NCBI RefSeq assembly: GCF_000231115.1
Contig: NW_006889834.1
Span: 305,988 to 361,874 of the forward strand
From: Vittaforma corneae ATCC 50505
Taxonomy: Eukaryota; Microsporidia; Nosematidae
Direction of reading: 5' to 3'
Length of the DNA stretch: 55,887 nt
In this document: positions 47,576 through 55,887 of the stretch, piece by piece
Numbering within the stretch: position 1 is the stretch's first letter
Layout: every line of letters begins with the position of its first letter
Made by a program: the position numbers and the translations under genes
Notes under the pieces: generated by a model
What the model was told of the DNA's origin: nothing
Database searches by the model: none
The model's input: the letters and a program-made list of their open reading frames with translations, nothing else

Positions 47576-49489
47576 ATGTCTGAGAATGTTGCAAAAGCAC
47601 AACTGCTGAACTTTATTTTAAATAAAAAGTACGGAGCCAAAGAGCAGTCCAACCCTATTATAGAAAATCAGATAAAGGCCTTGAATGCGCCCGGCTGCTT
47701 GCTTGGGTTCAGATCAGACTTTACAGTCGATGAACTCAATCATTGGCTGGCAGAGCTGGAAAGTATATTTCCGATTCAAGAGGAAATACTGCAAGACCTG
47801 ATATTTGGCATGCTATATGGCTCTGAGGTGTTTCAAAAGCTGGCCAAGGCCAAGGATTTCAAATTTGCAAGTATTTCCAAGCTTTATAAGTCCAGATTTG
47901 AGACGAATAGGAAATACTTGGCAGAATTCAATTCAAAGGACCAGGGAAAAATCAACATCCACGCCCCAAAGAGGATTGTAACCAGGTTTCCGCCAGAGCC
48001 ATCAGGATATCTTCACATTGGTCATGCAAAAGCGGCATTTCTTAACCAGTACATGGCAAAGGACGGGAAATTGCTGGTTCGGTTCGATGATACTAATCCG
48101 GAAAAAGAGACCCTGGAGTTTGAAAATGCAATCCTCGAAGATCTGGAGCTGTTGAAGATTTCCGACTTCAAGCTTTCCCATAGCTCCGACTATTTTGACG
48201 TGATATTTGAATATGCCTGCCAGTTGGTAAAAGAGGGCAAAGCTTACGTTGATAACACAGAGCTGGAAACCATGAGGCAGCAAAGAACAGATGGTGTTGC
48301 GTCTCGAAACAGGGATCTTGATCCCGAAACATCACTCAAAATCTTCAGGGCTATGAAGGATGGAAAATATAAAGATTACTGTTTAAGAGCCAAAATCAGC
48401 ATTGACAATCCAAATAAGGCCATGAGAGACCCGGTAATTTATAGGCACGTTGAGACTGCTCATCACTATGCCGGAAATAAGTATAGAATCTACCCAACTT
48501 ATGATTTTACAGTTCCTATTTTGGACAGCATTGAGGGCGTGACGCTTGCCCTAAGGACAAACGAGTATCGCGACAGGAATGCGCAGTATTACTGGTTCAT
48601 CGATAACTTACGCCTGGAAAACAGACCAAAGATTCACGACTTTTCTAGGCTGAATTTTGAAAACACGGTTATTTCAAAACGTAAAATGAAGTACTACGTC
48701 GAAAAGGGATATGTTACAGGATGGGATGACCCAAGAATGTGCACTTTGAGAGGTCTTGCCAGGCTTGGAATGGATATGGGTGCTTTGAGAGAGTATATAG
48801 TTCAGCAAGGTGCCTCTCAAAAAACAGCTGTTGTTTCCTGGGATAAGATATGGGCATTGAATAAGAAAGTGATTGATCCTCGCAGTCCACGACATAGTGC
48901 TGTCCCTTTGATGGACTATGTTGTATGCTATATTGATACCTGTCCGGAATGCAATATTGGCCATCCCCACTGCCTGGATAAGTCGGATAGATACATCGAA
49001 ATTCCCAAGCACAAGAAGCATTCTGATCTCGGCAACAAACAGCTGCTTCTGTCAACGGAGATTTTACTTTCACAGGCAGATGCATCCGTTCTGAAAATTA
49101 ACGAAGAATTTACATTGATGAATTGGGGAAATGCGATTGTCACAGATAAAGCTGCTGAAAACGGAAAGATTAGGTCACTGAGAATTAAGCTCAATCTCAA
49201 CGGGGACTTTAAAACAACCGAGAACAAAATAACCTGGATTGCCAGAAAAGGCGCTGTGATGGTGAAGTTCTATGAGTATGGTAATTTACAGAATGATCTC
49301 AATACCGAGGATCTAGATTTGAAGTTTAACCAGGACTCAAAAAAGGAAGAGTGGTGGCTAGCTGAGAGCTCGATTTCTGAGATCCGAAAGTCCCAAACAC
49401 TACAGATCGAGCGGATTGGGTTTTTTATATGCGATGGGCCATTCGAATTTAACTTGATCCCATTTACTAAGCAGAAAAGAACGGAGTAA
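47576..49489 (+). CDS. GUS1: Glutamyl-tRNA synthetase, cytosolic
   Basis: A 637-residue class I synthetase charging tRNA-Glu with glutamate. The Rossmann fold holds TRFPPEPSGYLHIGHAKAAF (HIGH signature), VRFDDTNPEKE and the LRAKI/YRIYPTYDFTVPILDSIEG block; the KMSKS-like loop is ENTVISKRKM, followed by GWDDPRMCTLRGLARLGM and the WDKIWALNKKVIDP stretch before the beta-barrel anticodon-binding domain. SGYLHIGHAKAA and the 'SKRKM' form distinguish it from GlnRS. The N-terminal 130 residues are a helical extension. Length fits GluRS (yeast 708). An A/T motif marks the start. Confidence 0.92.
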   Translation: MSENVAKAQLLNFILNKKYGAKEQSNPIIENQIKALNAPGCLLGFRSDFTVDELNHWLAELESIFPIQEEILQDLIFGMLYGSEVFQKLAKAKDFKFASISKLYKSRFETNRKYLAEFNSKDQGKINIHAPKRIVTRFPPEPSGYLHIGHAKAAFLNQYMAKDGKLLVRFDDTNPEKETLEFENAILEDLELLKISDFKLSHSSDYFDVIFEYACQLVKEGKAYVDNTELETMRQQRTDGVASRNRDLDPETSLKIFRAMKDGKYKDYCLRAKISIDNPNKAMRDPVIYRHVETAHHYAGNKYRIYPTYDFTVPILDSIEGVTLALRTNEYRDRNAQYYWFIDNLRLENRPKIHDFSRLNFENTVISKRKMKYYVEKGYVTGWDDPRMCTLRGLARLGMDMGALREYIVQQGASQKTAVVSWDKIWALNKKVIDPRSPRHSAVPLMDYVVCYIDTCPECNIGHPHCLDKSDRYIEIPKHKKHSDLGNKQLLLSTEILLSQADASVLKINEEFTLMNWGNAIVTDKAAENGKIRSLRIKLNLNGDFKTTENKITWIARKGAVMVKFYEYGNLQNDLNTEDLDLKFNQDSKKEEWWLAESSISEIRKSQTLQIERIGFFICDGPFEFNLIPFTKQKRTE

Positions 49490-49673
49490 ATTCTTTATTA
49501 TCTAATACTGCCGTATTTTAATTTCATTAAGCATAGCAATGATTGCTAGAGTGGTGTGGGCCCCGTTGGTTTTGAGCTGTCTGCACTGGGCTGTGTGGTC
49601 TTTACGCTGTTAGAGTGGTTTTCTATCCTCGCTCCCAAGCTTAGCCTTTTTATCTTCCTAATTCTGGTCCCCA

Positions 49674-51674
49674 ATGAAGGAGCTTAAGTTCCACAAAGAA
49701 TCAGAATGCCAAAGACTCAAAGTACCAAACAAGGACAATATATATTCTGGATATTTTAAATTTGCAACTCAGAACACAGCAGTATACGATGGATACTGCT
49801 TTGTAGAAAGCAGGAACGAAATTATGAAGATTTGCGTGGAATGTGACAAAGTCTTTGCAAAGAAAGACCAGATAGCGATCCTAAGGAGCAGCAAGCTTGA
49901 GATATTTAAAAACAATCAACTAGTTAAGACAATTCAGATCAAGGGGTCTAGCAACATACGCGATTTTCTGTTAAATTTTGAGGAAGATCTGGGGAGAGTT
50001 GAAGATTCAAGTGATATATTCATGGTCGATGATAAGGAAATGGCCATAAACAAGCAAAGGATACTCTTTGATGGAAACGAATATCCGAATGAGATTTACG
50101 AGCCAGGCTGTAGGCATTTTGTAGCATGGAGGGATAAAGTGGCCGTCGTTGGAAATAGTAAAAGTTTTAATTTCGTGTATTTTTATAATGGCGAAATGGC
50201 CGAGGCTGAAGAATACAGTCCACTGTCTGTGCGAACAGACGAAGACTCTCTGGATTCAGTCCCGCTAGTTGACATTAAGTTCTGGAGAGACAAGCTCCTG
50301 CTGATTGACGAAGCTTTCATTAATGTTTTTGCTATGTCAGGTCTTGAGAAGGTGTCTGAAACTGATAAAGCTGTTGTTGAGTATAGTATCAAAGACGGGA
50401 AGCTTATTCAGTCTGAGATCTCAGGCATGATATTGGACAAAGAGCCCTTGAAACTGTTGGAGCCTGGGAATGAACTGCTGCCTGGTGCAATTTCGGGTCC
50501 TAAGATTTCAAGCATTAACAACGTGGCATCCACATCTGCCTGTGAGAACCAGAAGACAGGGAATTACAATGCAACAGAACCACTACTGTCTACATCAAAT
50601 GATCATTTGAACATGCCAACTGAATGCACAAGAAAAAACGGGTTGGTGCCAGAGAAACTAGATGCGAATAGAGCAGACGAAGAAGCCAGACAACTTGACA
50701 TAGAGTTCACACAGAGAATAACATCTATAAAAAATTCGTTTTCTCAACTGCAGAAGAAGACTGCTGCGCCAAGGTGCATGGTGCTTGTTCCATCAAGGTT
50801 TGATTTTGAGGGGCTTTATAATTTAATTTTCCACAATCATACTAAGGAGTATGAGGACGTGCTATCAAATATGATTTTCCAGATTGAGAGTCTTCAATCG
50901 ATATCTGAAAGCAATATTTCAGAGAGTATAAAATATTTCGATTCTAAAATATTTCAGAAAAAGTCAGTTAAAATACCTGTTAAATACCATGATCCACTGT
51001 GTGCGAAGCTAAACACCTGCTTGAAAGTTTCGAATCCGTTTGACGATCTTTTTGAGGGGATTAAAGTTTTAAATGTCCAAGAATCGAATGTCTTTCCCAA
51101 GTTTGAGCCGAAAGATGCTCAGGCTGAAAGTGCTCAGAACAAAGATACTCCGAATGAACATGGTGCAAAGGCTGAAGTAGCATCTAAGATCCTTGATCAG
51201 CAGCCCGCTGTTTCAGCCGACCAAAACAAGCCAATCGATGGTACGTTTACTGGCGTTGGCCAGAATGCACCGTCTGCAAATGATTTGAACAGCCAAGCTG
51301 GTGTGAATCCTAGAAAGCCAGCTTCATCAGTCATTAATGTTGGCAATGCAGGACCTAGGACCGCCAGCCTATCAAATAGCCAGCCAATCTCCATCCCATT
51401 TGGTGCCAGCATAAGAGATTCTAGCAGATTTGTCGCACCTGCCAACCAACCAAGCGTTTCTCTTTTCAACAACACTCAACAAGGTGTGAACAGTAATCTT
51501 TTTGTTCGGGATACCTCTTCTCTGTTTAGCGACATTGCTTCCACCTCATTAAACATGTCCGGCACAAATACACAAAATGCATCCACAGCAATGAATCCAG
51601 CTCAAGATGAGACTGGTAGTACACATGTCAGTGCGTTCAATCGCTTGGCAGGTTCTCGTCGACTATTTAAATAA
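49674..51674 (+). CDS. Hypothetical protein with possible nucleoporin (Nup159/Nup214-like) layout
   Basis: A 666-residue protein. The first 240 residues are beta-rich with propeller-like strands (NTAVYDGYCFVESRNEI, DKIAILRSSKLEIFK-like, AWRDKVAVVGNSKSF); a helical region with heptads lies at about 340-450 (FTQRITSIKNSFSQLQKK); the last 180 residues are rich in Ser, Asn, Gln, Ala and Pro with scattered phenylalanines (PFGAS, SLFNN, NLFVR, SLFSD). That order resembles a reduced Nup159/Nup214 arm, but FG repeats are few, so the call is tentative. The stop TAA lies inside AATAAA. Confidence 0.55.
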   Translation: MKELKFHKESECQRLKVPNKDNIYSGYFKFATQNTAVYDGYCFVESRNEIMKICVECDKVFAKKDQIAILRSSKLEIFKNNQLVKTIQIKGSSNIRDFLLNFEEDLGRVEDSSDIFMVDDKEMAINKQRILFDGNEYPNEIYEPGCRHFVAWRDKVAVVGNSKSFNFVYFYNGEMAEAEEYSPLSVRTDEDSLDSVPLVDIKFWRDKLLLIDEAFINVFAMSGLEKVSETDKAVVEYSIKDGKLIQSEISGMILDKEPLKLLEPGNELLPGAISGPKISSINNVASTSACENQKTGNYNATEPLLSTSNDHLNMPTECTRKNGLVPEKLDANRADEEARQLDIEFTQRITSIKNSFSQLQKKTAAPRCMVLVPSRFDFEGLYNLIFHNHTKEYEDVLSNMIFQIESLQSISESNISESIKYFDSKIFQKKSVKIPVKYHDPLCAKLNTCLKVSNPFDDLFEGIKVLNVQESNVFPKFEPKDAQAESAQNKDTPNEHGAKAEVASKILDQQPAVSADQNKPIDGTFTGVGQNAPSANDLNSQAGVNPRKPASSVINVGNAGPRTASLSNSQPISIPFGASIRDSSRFVAPANQPSVSLFNNTQQGVNSNLFVRDTSSLFSDIASTSLNMSGTNTQNASTAMNPAQDETGSTHVSAFNRLAGSRRLFK

Positions 51675-51994
51675 ATTGCTCAATTGTTTGTAGCCATTTA
51701 GTGTCGAACTCTGCATGGTTGCCAAGTCTTCATGCTAGCAGTGCTAATGCAGCAACAGCAGCGGAGGTATTTGACTATTGCCAAAGAGTCTCATTATCAC
51801 CACAAACTCTCTGGTGTTTCTCCCTCATTTGACAATTCCCAATCACTTGTCGCTTCGGCCTGCTTGCTATTACGTGCTGATTGAATTGTCTATGCACATT
51901 TCGCTGCGTCGTATTTTTCTTGATACTCTCTTCATTCTCGAGCTACTCAAATTTTTAACAATATTGCATTCTAGAAAGAGATTTGTCAGCCCCA
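51675..51994. other. Intergenic region before AlaRS
   Basis: A 320-base stretch between two plus-strand genes. An A/T motif (51949-51956) sits 38 bases before the AlaRS ATG, and CCCC directly precedes it. No RNA gene or other conserved element is seen. Confidence 0.45.
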
Positions 51995-54559
51995 ATGTGG
52001 TCCACAAACGAACTCAAGAAAAGATTCTTCGCATACTTTGAGAAGAGAGGACACAAGGTCCTGCCGTCATCATCGGTAGTCCCCAAGAACGATCCAACAC
52101 TTCTGTTTACTAACAGCGGAATGGTTCAGTTCAAAAGCTATTTTCTAGGAGAGAAAAGTCCGTACAAAAGAGTGGTAACATCGCAGAGATGCATCCGAGC
52201 TGGTGGAAAGCACAACGACCTTGATGATGTGGGAAAAGACAACTACCATCACACATTCTTTGAGATGCTTGGAAACTGGTCATTTGGCGACTATTTCAAA
52301 GAGGAAGCAATTGAGTTTGCGTATGATTTTCTGGTCAACGACCTAAAGCTTGACAAGAACAACATATATGTTACTATCTACGAGGAGATGGATACAGAGT
52401 CCAAAAGGATTTGGAGCAAATATGTCGATCCCTCAAGGATCATCTCCGCATCTTTTAAGGACAACTTTTGGGAGATGGGCGAGTATGGGCCATGTGGCCC
52501 CTGCACCGAAATCCACTACGACAGAGTAGGAAATAGAGATGCATCGCACCTGGTGAATAAGGACGATCCTGAAGTTGTAGAGTTCTGGAATATTGTCTTC
52601 ATGGAATATGAAAGGACACCAAAGGGTCTTGAGCCACTGAAGATCAAGCACATTGACACTGGAATTGGCTTGGAAAGATTATTAAGCATATTGATGGGTG
52701 TCAAATCGAATTACATGATTGACACCTTCCAAAATATAATAAAATTTGTCGAGACCAAGTGTGGGTTCAAATACGAGGATAAGAACAGTCTCCAGGACGT
52801 TGCATTCAGAGTTCTTGCAGATCACTCCCGGACGATTGCTGTATGCTTGAACGACAATGTCTCGTTTTCCAGCGAGGGTGTGGGATACGTTCTCAGAAGA
52901 ATCCTTAGACGGGCAGTAAGACATGCCCACGATACTCTAAAGCTTGAAAAGGGGGTTCTTTCACAGTGTGTTGCAAAAGCAGCCGAGTGCATGGGCCTCG
53001 AGATTGATGCCTCTGTTGTTGACGATGAAGAAGCTTTATTCCTTAAGACGCTTGTAAAGGGATTGAATCAGCTGATGAAGATGTACGAATCAAAAGGCAG
53101 ACTTGACGGGCCAGACATTTTTGTTTTGTACGACACATATGGATTTCCCGTTGATCTAACTGAGTTGATTGTGAAGGAAAAGCAGATACCATTTTCAATG
53201 GAGGGATTTAATGAATGTGTCAACAAAGCAAAGGAAACAAGCAGCAAGTCAAACAAGAAGCTAGTTACTGTGAACTTTGATTTCCAAAAGACCGATGACT
53301 CATTCAAATATACTACCAATGGTATTACTGCAGAACTAAAGGCAGCCATACTGGACAACGAAAGTGTGTCTGTTCTGCCCGAAGGAGCACTGGCTATTCT
53401 TGTTTTTGATCGAACATGTTTCTATGGAGAATCAGGAGGACAGGTTGGCGATGCTGGAACTGTTGAGTTTTTTGACGAAAGCAGCCGCAAAATTGGTGTC
53501 TTTGATGTGCAGGATACTCAGATCCAGAGAGGCTATGTGCTGCATATTGGCCAGCTCAGAGGCACGGCCTCGTCTAGCGCAAAGCTCACATACAACGAAA
53601 GTATAAGATCAGCCACGCGCGCAAACCACTCCTCAGTTCATATTTTGAACTATTTCCTTCGTACCTTTATGAAAACCGAGCAGCAGGGCTCTTTGGTTGA
53701 TTCGGAAAGAGCACGCTTTGATTTTGAAAGCAAAAAACTGAGTGATAGTACCTTGGACAGCTTGGAAGAGAAAATCAACCAGTTTATTACGTCAAATGCG
53801 ACCGTTACTGTCACTGCCCACCCAAAAGACGAAGTACTATCTAACCAGGGCATTATTAAAATGGCTGATGAGGACTATCCCGAAACCGTTAGAGTTGTCA
53901 CCATGTGCAATGGACCAGTAACAATCAAGGAGGTGTGCGGTGGCACCCATGTCTCGAACACTTCGGAGATTAAGTGTGTTAGGCTGCTTTCCGAGTCTGG
54001 AATCAAGGCCAATACACGAAGGATCATGCTAGTTTCTGGAAAAAAGGCCCTGGAAGTTGATGAAAATGCTGAATCGTTGAGAAAAAGGCTAATGGCTGGT
54101 GAGATAGTGAAAATTGATTGCCAACTGTCTATTTCACAGAAAAGAGAAATTGAAGGGATGAATAAGGATAACCTGAAAAGAATGCAGAAAGAACTTGAGA
54201 GCAGCATATCATCACTCAAAAAGGAAATCGAAACAGGTCTCCTCAATTTCAGGGTTTCTTCAATGGGGTATCCAGATGTTTTTAGCTATGAATGTGCTGA
54301 GCTGTCCAAGTTTTCAAGAAAAGAGATAGTCAAGTCTCTTGGCTCATTGATTGGGTCTATCGACGTAGCTTGTGTTTTGTTTGCGGAAAAAGATGGCGAG
54401 GTCCAATTTGTTGCACGTGCTTCCGAGCCAGAAAACCTGTGCTCGAAGATTGAATCTGAGTTTTTATCAAGCACAGTACGGATTGTCAAAGACCAGCTGC
54501 ATGGATCAATACCTAAGAACTGCTTTTCAAGCGAGAGGCTTCTTCAGGCATTTCAATAA
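51995..54559 (+). CDS. ALA1: Alanyl-tRNA synthetase lacking the C-terminal C-Ala domain
   Basis: An 854-residue class II synthetase charging tRNA-Ala. The aminoacylation domain starts with TNELKKRFFAYFEKRGHKV and has LFTNSGMVQFKSYFLG, RCIRAGGKHNDLDDVG, YHHTFFEMLGNWSFGDYF, CGPCTEIHYDR and GIGLERLLSILMG; the editing domain has the metal-binding ANHSSVHILNYFLR and VCGGTHVSNT. It ends about 160 residues after the editing cysteine, so the C-Ala dimerisation domain of other AlaRS (yeast 958 residues) is mostly absent. The ATG at 51995 is the first in frame. The stop TAA is inside AATAAA (54555-54560). Confidence 0.92.
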   Translation: MWSTNELKKRFFAYFEKRGHKVLPSSSVVPKNDPTLLFTNSGMVQFKSYFLGEKSPYKRVVTSQRCIRAGGKHNDLDDVGKDNYHHTFFEMLGNWSFGDYFKEEAIEFAYDFLVNDLKLDKNNIYVTIYEEMDTESKRIWSKYVDPSRIISASFKDNFWEMGEYGPCGPCTEIHYDRVGNRDASHLVNKDDPEVVEFWNIVFMEYERTPKGLEPLKIKHIDTGIGLERLLSILMGVKSNYMIDTFQNIIKFVETKCGFKYEDKNSLQDVAFRVLADHSRTIAVCLNDNVSFSSEGVGYVLRRILRRAVRHAHDTLKLEKGVLSQCVAKAAECMGLEIDASVVDDEEALFLKTLVKGLNQLMKMYESKGRLDGPDIFVLYDTYGFPVDLTELIVKEKQIPFSMEGFNECVNKAKETSSKSNKKLVTVNFDFQKTDDSFKYTTNGITAELKAAILDNESVSVLPEGALAILVFDRTCFYGESGGQVGDAGTVEFFDESSRKIGVFDVQDTQIQRGYVLHIGQLRGTASSSAKLTYNESIRSATRANHSSVHILNYFLRTFMKTEQQGSLVDSERARFDFESKKLSDSTLDSLEEKINQFITSNATVTVTAHPKDEVLSNQGIIKMADEDYPETVRVVTMCNGPVTIKEVCGGTHVSNTSEIKCVRLLSESGIKANTRRIMLVSGKKALEVDENAESLRKRLMAGEIVKIDCQLSISQKREIEGMNKDNLKRMQKELESSISSLKKEIETGLLNFRVSSMGYPDVFSYECAELSKFSRKEIVKSLGSLIGSIDVACVLFAEKDGEVQFVARASEPENLCSKIESEFLSSTVRIVKDQLHGSIPKNCFSSERLLQAFQ

Positions 54560-54874
54560 ATTTTTTAAAGGCTGGCAAATGGTATACCGCTGTAACGTCA
54601 ATGTTGGATTGATTTCCATGAACAGCATTCATCGTCTTAGGTGCTCCGCAATCTCATGTTTTGGCATGAGAATCTTAGCCCGTACTCTGGGTCAGTTTTT
54701 TTCGCCAGTCTTAAAACAATCGCAAAGCTGAGCTAGTTTTTATGCCATAGCTTAATCGATGCGAAAAGAATCGTCCAGCATCTGCTGCTATATAATACCA
54801 ACTACTAATGCTGCACAGCATTTATTAAGGTTTCTACCATACTTTACCATCAAATTTTTACAAACAAAAAACCC
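54560..54874. other. Intergenic region between AlaRS and the phosphotransferase
   Basis: A 315-base stretch with no recognised gene. An A/T motif (54852-54859) lies 15 bases before the next ATG with ACCC directly in front of it. Confidence 0.45.
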
Positions 54875-55887
54875 ATGTATCCACTTAGAAATTTTACTGA
54901 AAATGAAATTGAGTATATGAAGAACTACAAATACCAAAGCAGAAACGAGCCTATCCTATACCAGCTCTTCATCCAAAGTATGTTTGATTATCTGCATGTC
55001 TTTATTCCAGACAGCATAATGCCTAACCAGTTGACAATGGCAGGTCTGCTTTGCATGCTGATTAGTGTGTCCCTAACCGTCTATATGAATCCCAATCTTG
55101 TAGACAGACACAGAAGCCTGGCGCTGGCCAATCTCATTTTACTTGCTATCTACTTTAGTACCGATTTTGTCGATGGAATGCACGCTCGCAGAACAATGCA
55201 GTGCAGCCCGATGGGCGCAGTTATGGACCATGGCGTTGACTCAATGGTCACCGGATGTATCATTTTATCGCTGGCGTCATCTCTCAGGCTAGGCATCAAT
55301 ACCCTGATTGTCTTCTTCAGCTACATTGCCCTATTTGGATTTTACATTGCTGGTCTGCATATCAAGTATGCCGGGTATCTTAAGTTCAATGCAATATCTG
55401 GCCCGTCAGAGGGATTAGTATCTGCTATGATCATTCATGTGATCTCATGGCTTAGGCCAGAGTTTATTGATTGCATGGCAGGCTTTGTGAAAAGCTCTAA
55501 GATCAATAAATACAAAAGCAGGGTTCTAAGCTCGCTGTTAGCACTACTGACTGTTGGATGGATCTATGAATTGTTCCATTCTATTGCAGCAGAAAACAGA
55601 AGCCTGCGGACCATGGATGTGGTGATATCTCTGTCTGAACTGCTGTTTTTACTCTCATTTCTGTCGTTCTTGGCCATGATTGACATATCATCCAATATCC
55701 AGTTCTTTTACAATTTTTTCTTCATTCTAATACAGAACTTTACAGTCTGCTATGTTGAGGAGACAATAAGCAGCATGGCTGGGACTGCCACTGATATGAG
55801 GGTGTTTCTTTTCGCATACATCATATTTTCTGCACTATGCTTCAGCTTTTCGTTCAGAAAGCAGTACAAACTCGCAGGTATCTGCTT
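54875..55887 (+). CDS. Choline/ethanolamine phosphotransferase (EPT1/CPT1), partial
   Basis: The visible 337 residues belong to the CDP-alcohol phosphatidyltransferase family, ER membrane enzymes that make phosphatidylethanolamine or phosphatidylcholine from diacylglycerol and the CDP-alcohol. The signature is DFVDGMHARRTMQCSPMG followed by AVMDHGVDSM, i.e. D-x2-DG-x2-AR-x8-G-x3-D-x3-D. Hydrophobic helices flank it (MAGLLCMLISVSLTVYM, NLILLAIYFSTDF, GCIILSLASSL, FSYIALFGFYIAGL and others), consistent with 7-8 membrane spans. The N-terminus LFIQSMFDYLHVFIPDSIMPNQLT resembles the family's interfacial helix before the first span. The 3' end is outside the window. Which alcohol is used cannot be told. 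Confidence 0.88.
   Translation, partial: MYPLRNFTENEIEYMKNYKYQSRNEPILYQLFIQSMFDYLHVFIPDSIMPNQLTMAGLLCMLISVSLTVYMNPNLVDRHRSLALANLILLAIYFSTDFVDGMHARRTMQCSPMGAVMDHGVDSMVTGCIILSLASSLRLGINTLIVFFSYIALFGFYIAGLHIKYAGYLKFNAISGPSEGLVSAMIIHVISWLRPEFIDCMAGFVKSSKINKYKSRVLSSLLALLTVGWIYELFHSIAAENRSLRTMDVVISLSELLFLLSFLSFLAMIDISSNIQFFYNFFFILIQNFTVCYVEETISSMAGTATDMRVFLFAYIIFSALCFSFSFRKQYKLAGIC

Noticed and set aside
1..55887. CRISPR arrays, transposons, rRNA genes or bacterial operons
   Set aside because: No spaced direct repeats, transposase, reverse transcriptase or rRNA sequence is seen; genes are eukaryotic and monocistronic in layout.

Overview
This window looks like a stretch of a microsporidian nuclear chromosome. 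Genes are short and without visible introns, sit on both strands and are mostly separated by 100 to 350 bases. The gene set is that of a reduced fungal-like eukaryote: Mediator MED4, NC2-beta, TAF10, condensin BRN1, COPII SEC23, CCR4, RPN11, PP1, RAD51, EXO1 and two cytosolic aminoacyl-tRNA synthetases. A mitochondrial-type Hsp70 and a PAM16-like co-chaperone point to a mitosome. A tandem pair of lineage-specific leucine-rich-repeat genes and the moderate G+C recall the Trachipleistophora/Vavraia group, but the species cannot be fixed from the window alone.

Layout. 1-10 kb: a partial unknown gene, NC2-beta, MED4, BRN1, an unknown basic protein, an ArfGAP, mitosomal Hsp70, EXO1 and RPN11. 10-19 kb: PNO1, CCR4, RPS7, SEC23, a lysine/glutamate-rich three-pass membrane protein, RRP8 and NSA2. 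19-24 kb: two tandem LRR genes, the second cut by an 842-base assembly gap. 24-33 kb: RAD51, TAF10, a membrane-anchored AAA ATPase, an ankyrin protein, PGS1 and a DEAH helicase. 33-39 kb: an AFF-like helical protein, PAM16, an unknown protein, eIF2A, PP1 and a SET-domain methyltransferase with a 20-base gap. 39-47 kb: tRNA-Val(TAC), a large beta-propeller-like protein, NAR1, a syntaxin, then four minus-strand RNA-decay genes (AIR1-like, LSM7-like, RBM26-like, DcpS-like). 47-56 kb: GluRS, a possible nucleoporin, AlaRS and a partial choline/ethanolamine phosphotransferase.

Two signals recur across unrelated genes. A short A-run followed by a T-run (AAAATTTT), often with a C-rich run next to the ATG, precedes many starts. 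The stop codon TAA is often embedded in an AATAAA polyadenylation signal.

Six genes (Hsp70, RPS7, an unknown protein, eIF2A, the beta-propeller protein and the syntaxin) are each split by one-base shifts at or near short homopolymers, while both sides stay conserved or plausible. Sequencing or assembly indels are the simplest explanation, so these are annotated as single genes rather than pseudogenes.

Working together: Hsp70, PAM16 and PGS1 fit a residual mitochondrial organelle; PNO1, RRP8, NSA2, RPS7 and perhaps the DEAH helicase serve ribosomes; SEC23, ArfGAP and syntaxin serve ER-Golgi traffic; CCR4 and the 44-47 kb group serve RNA turnover.
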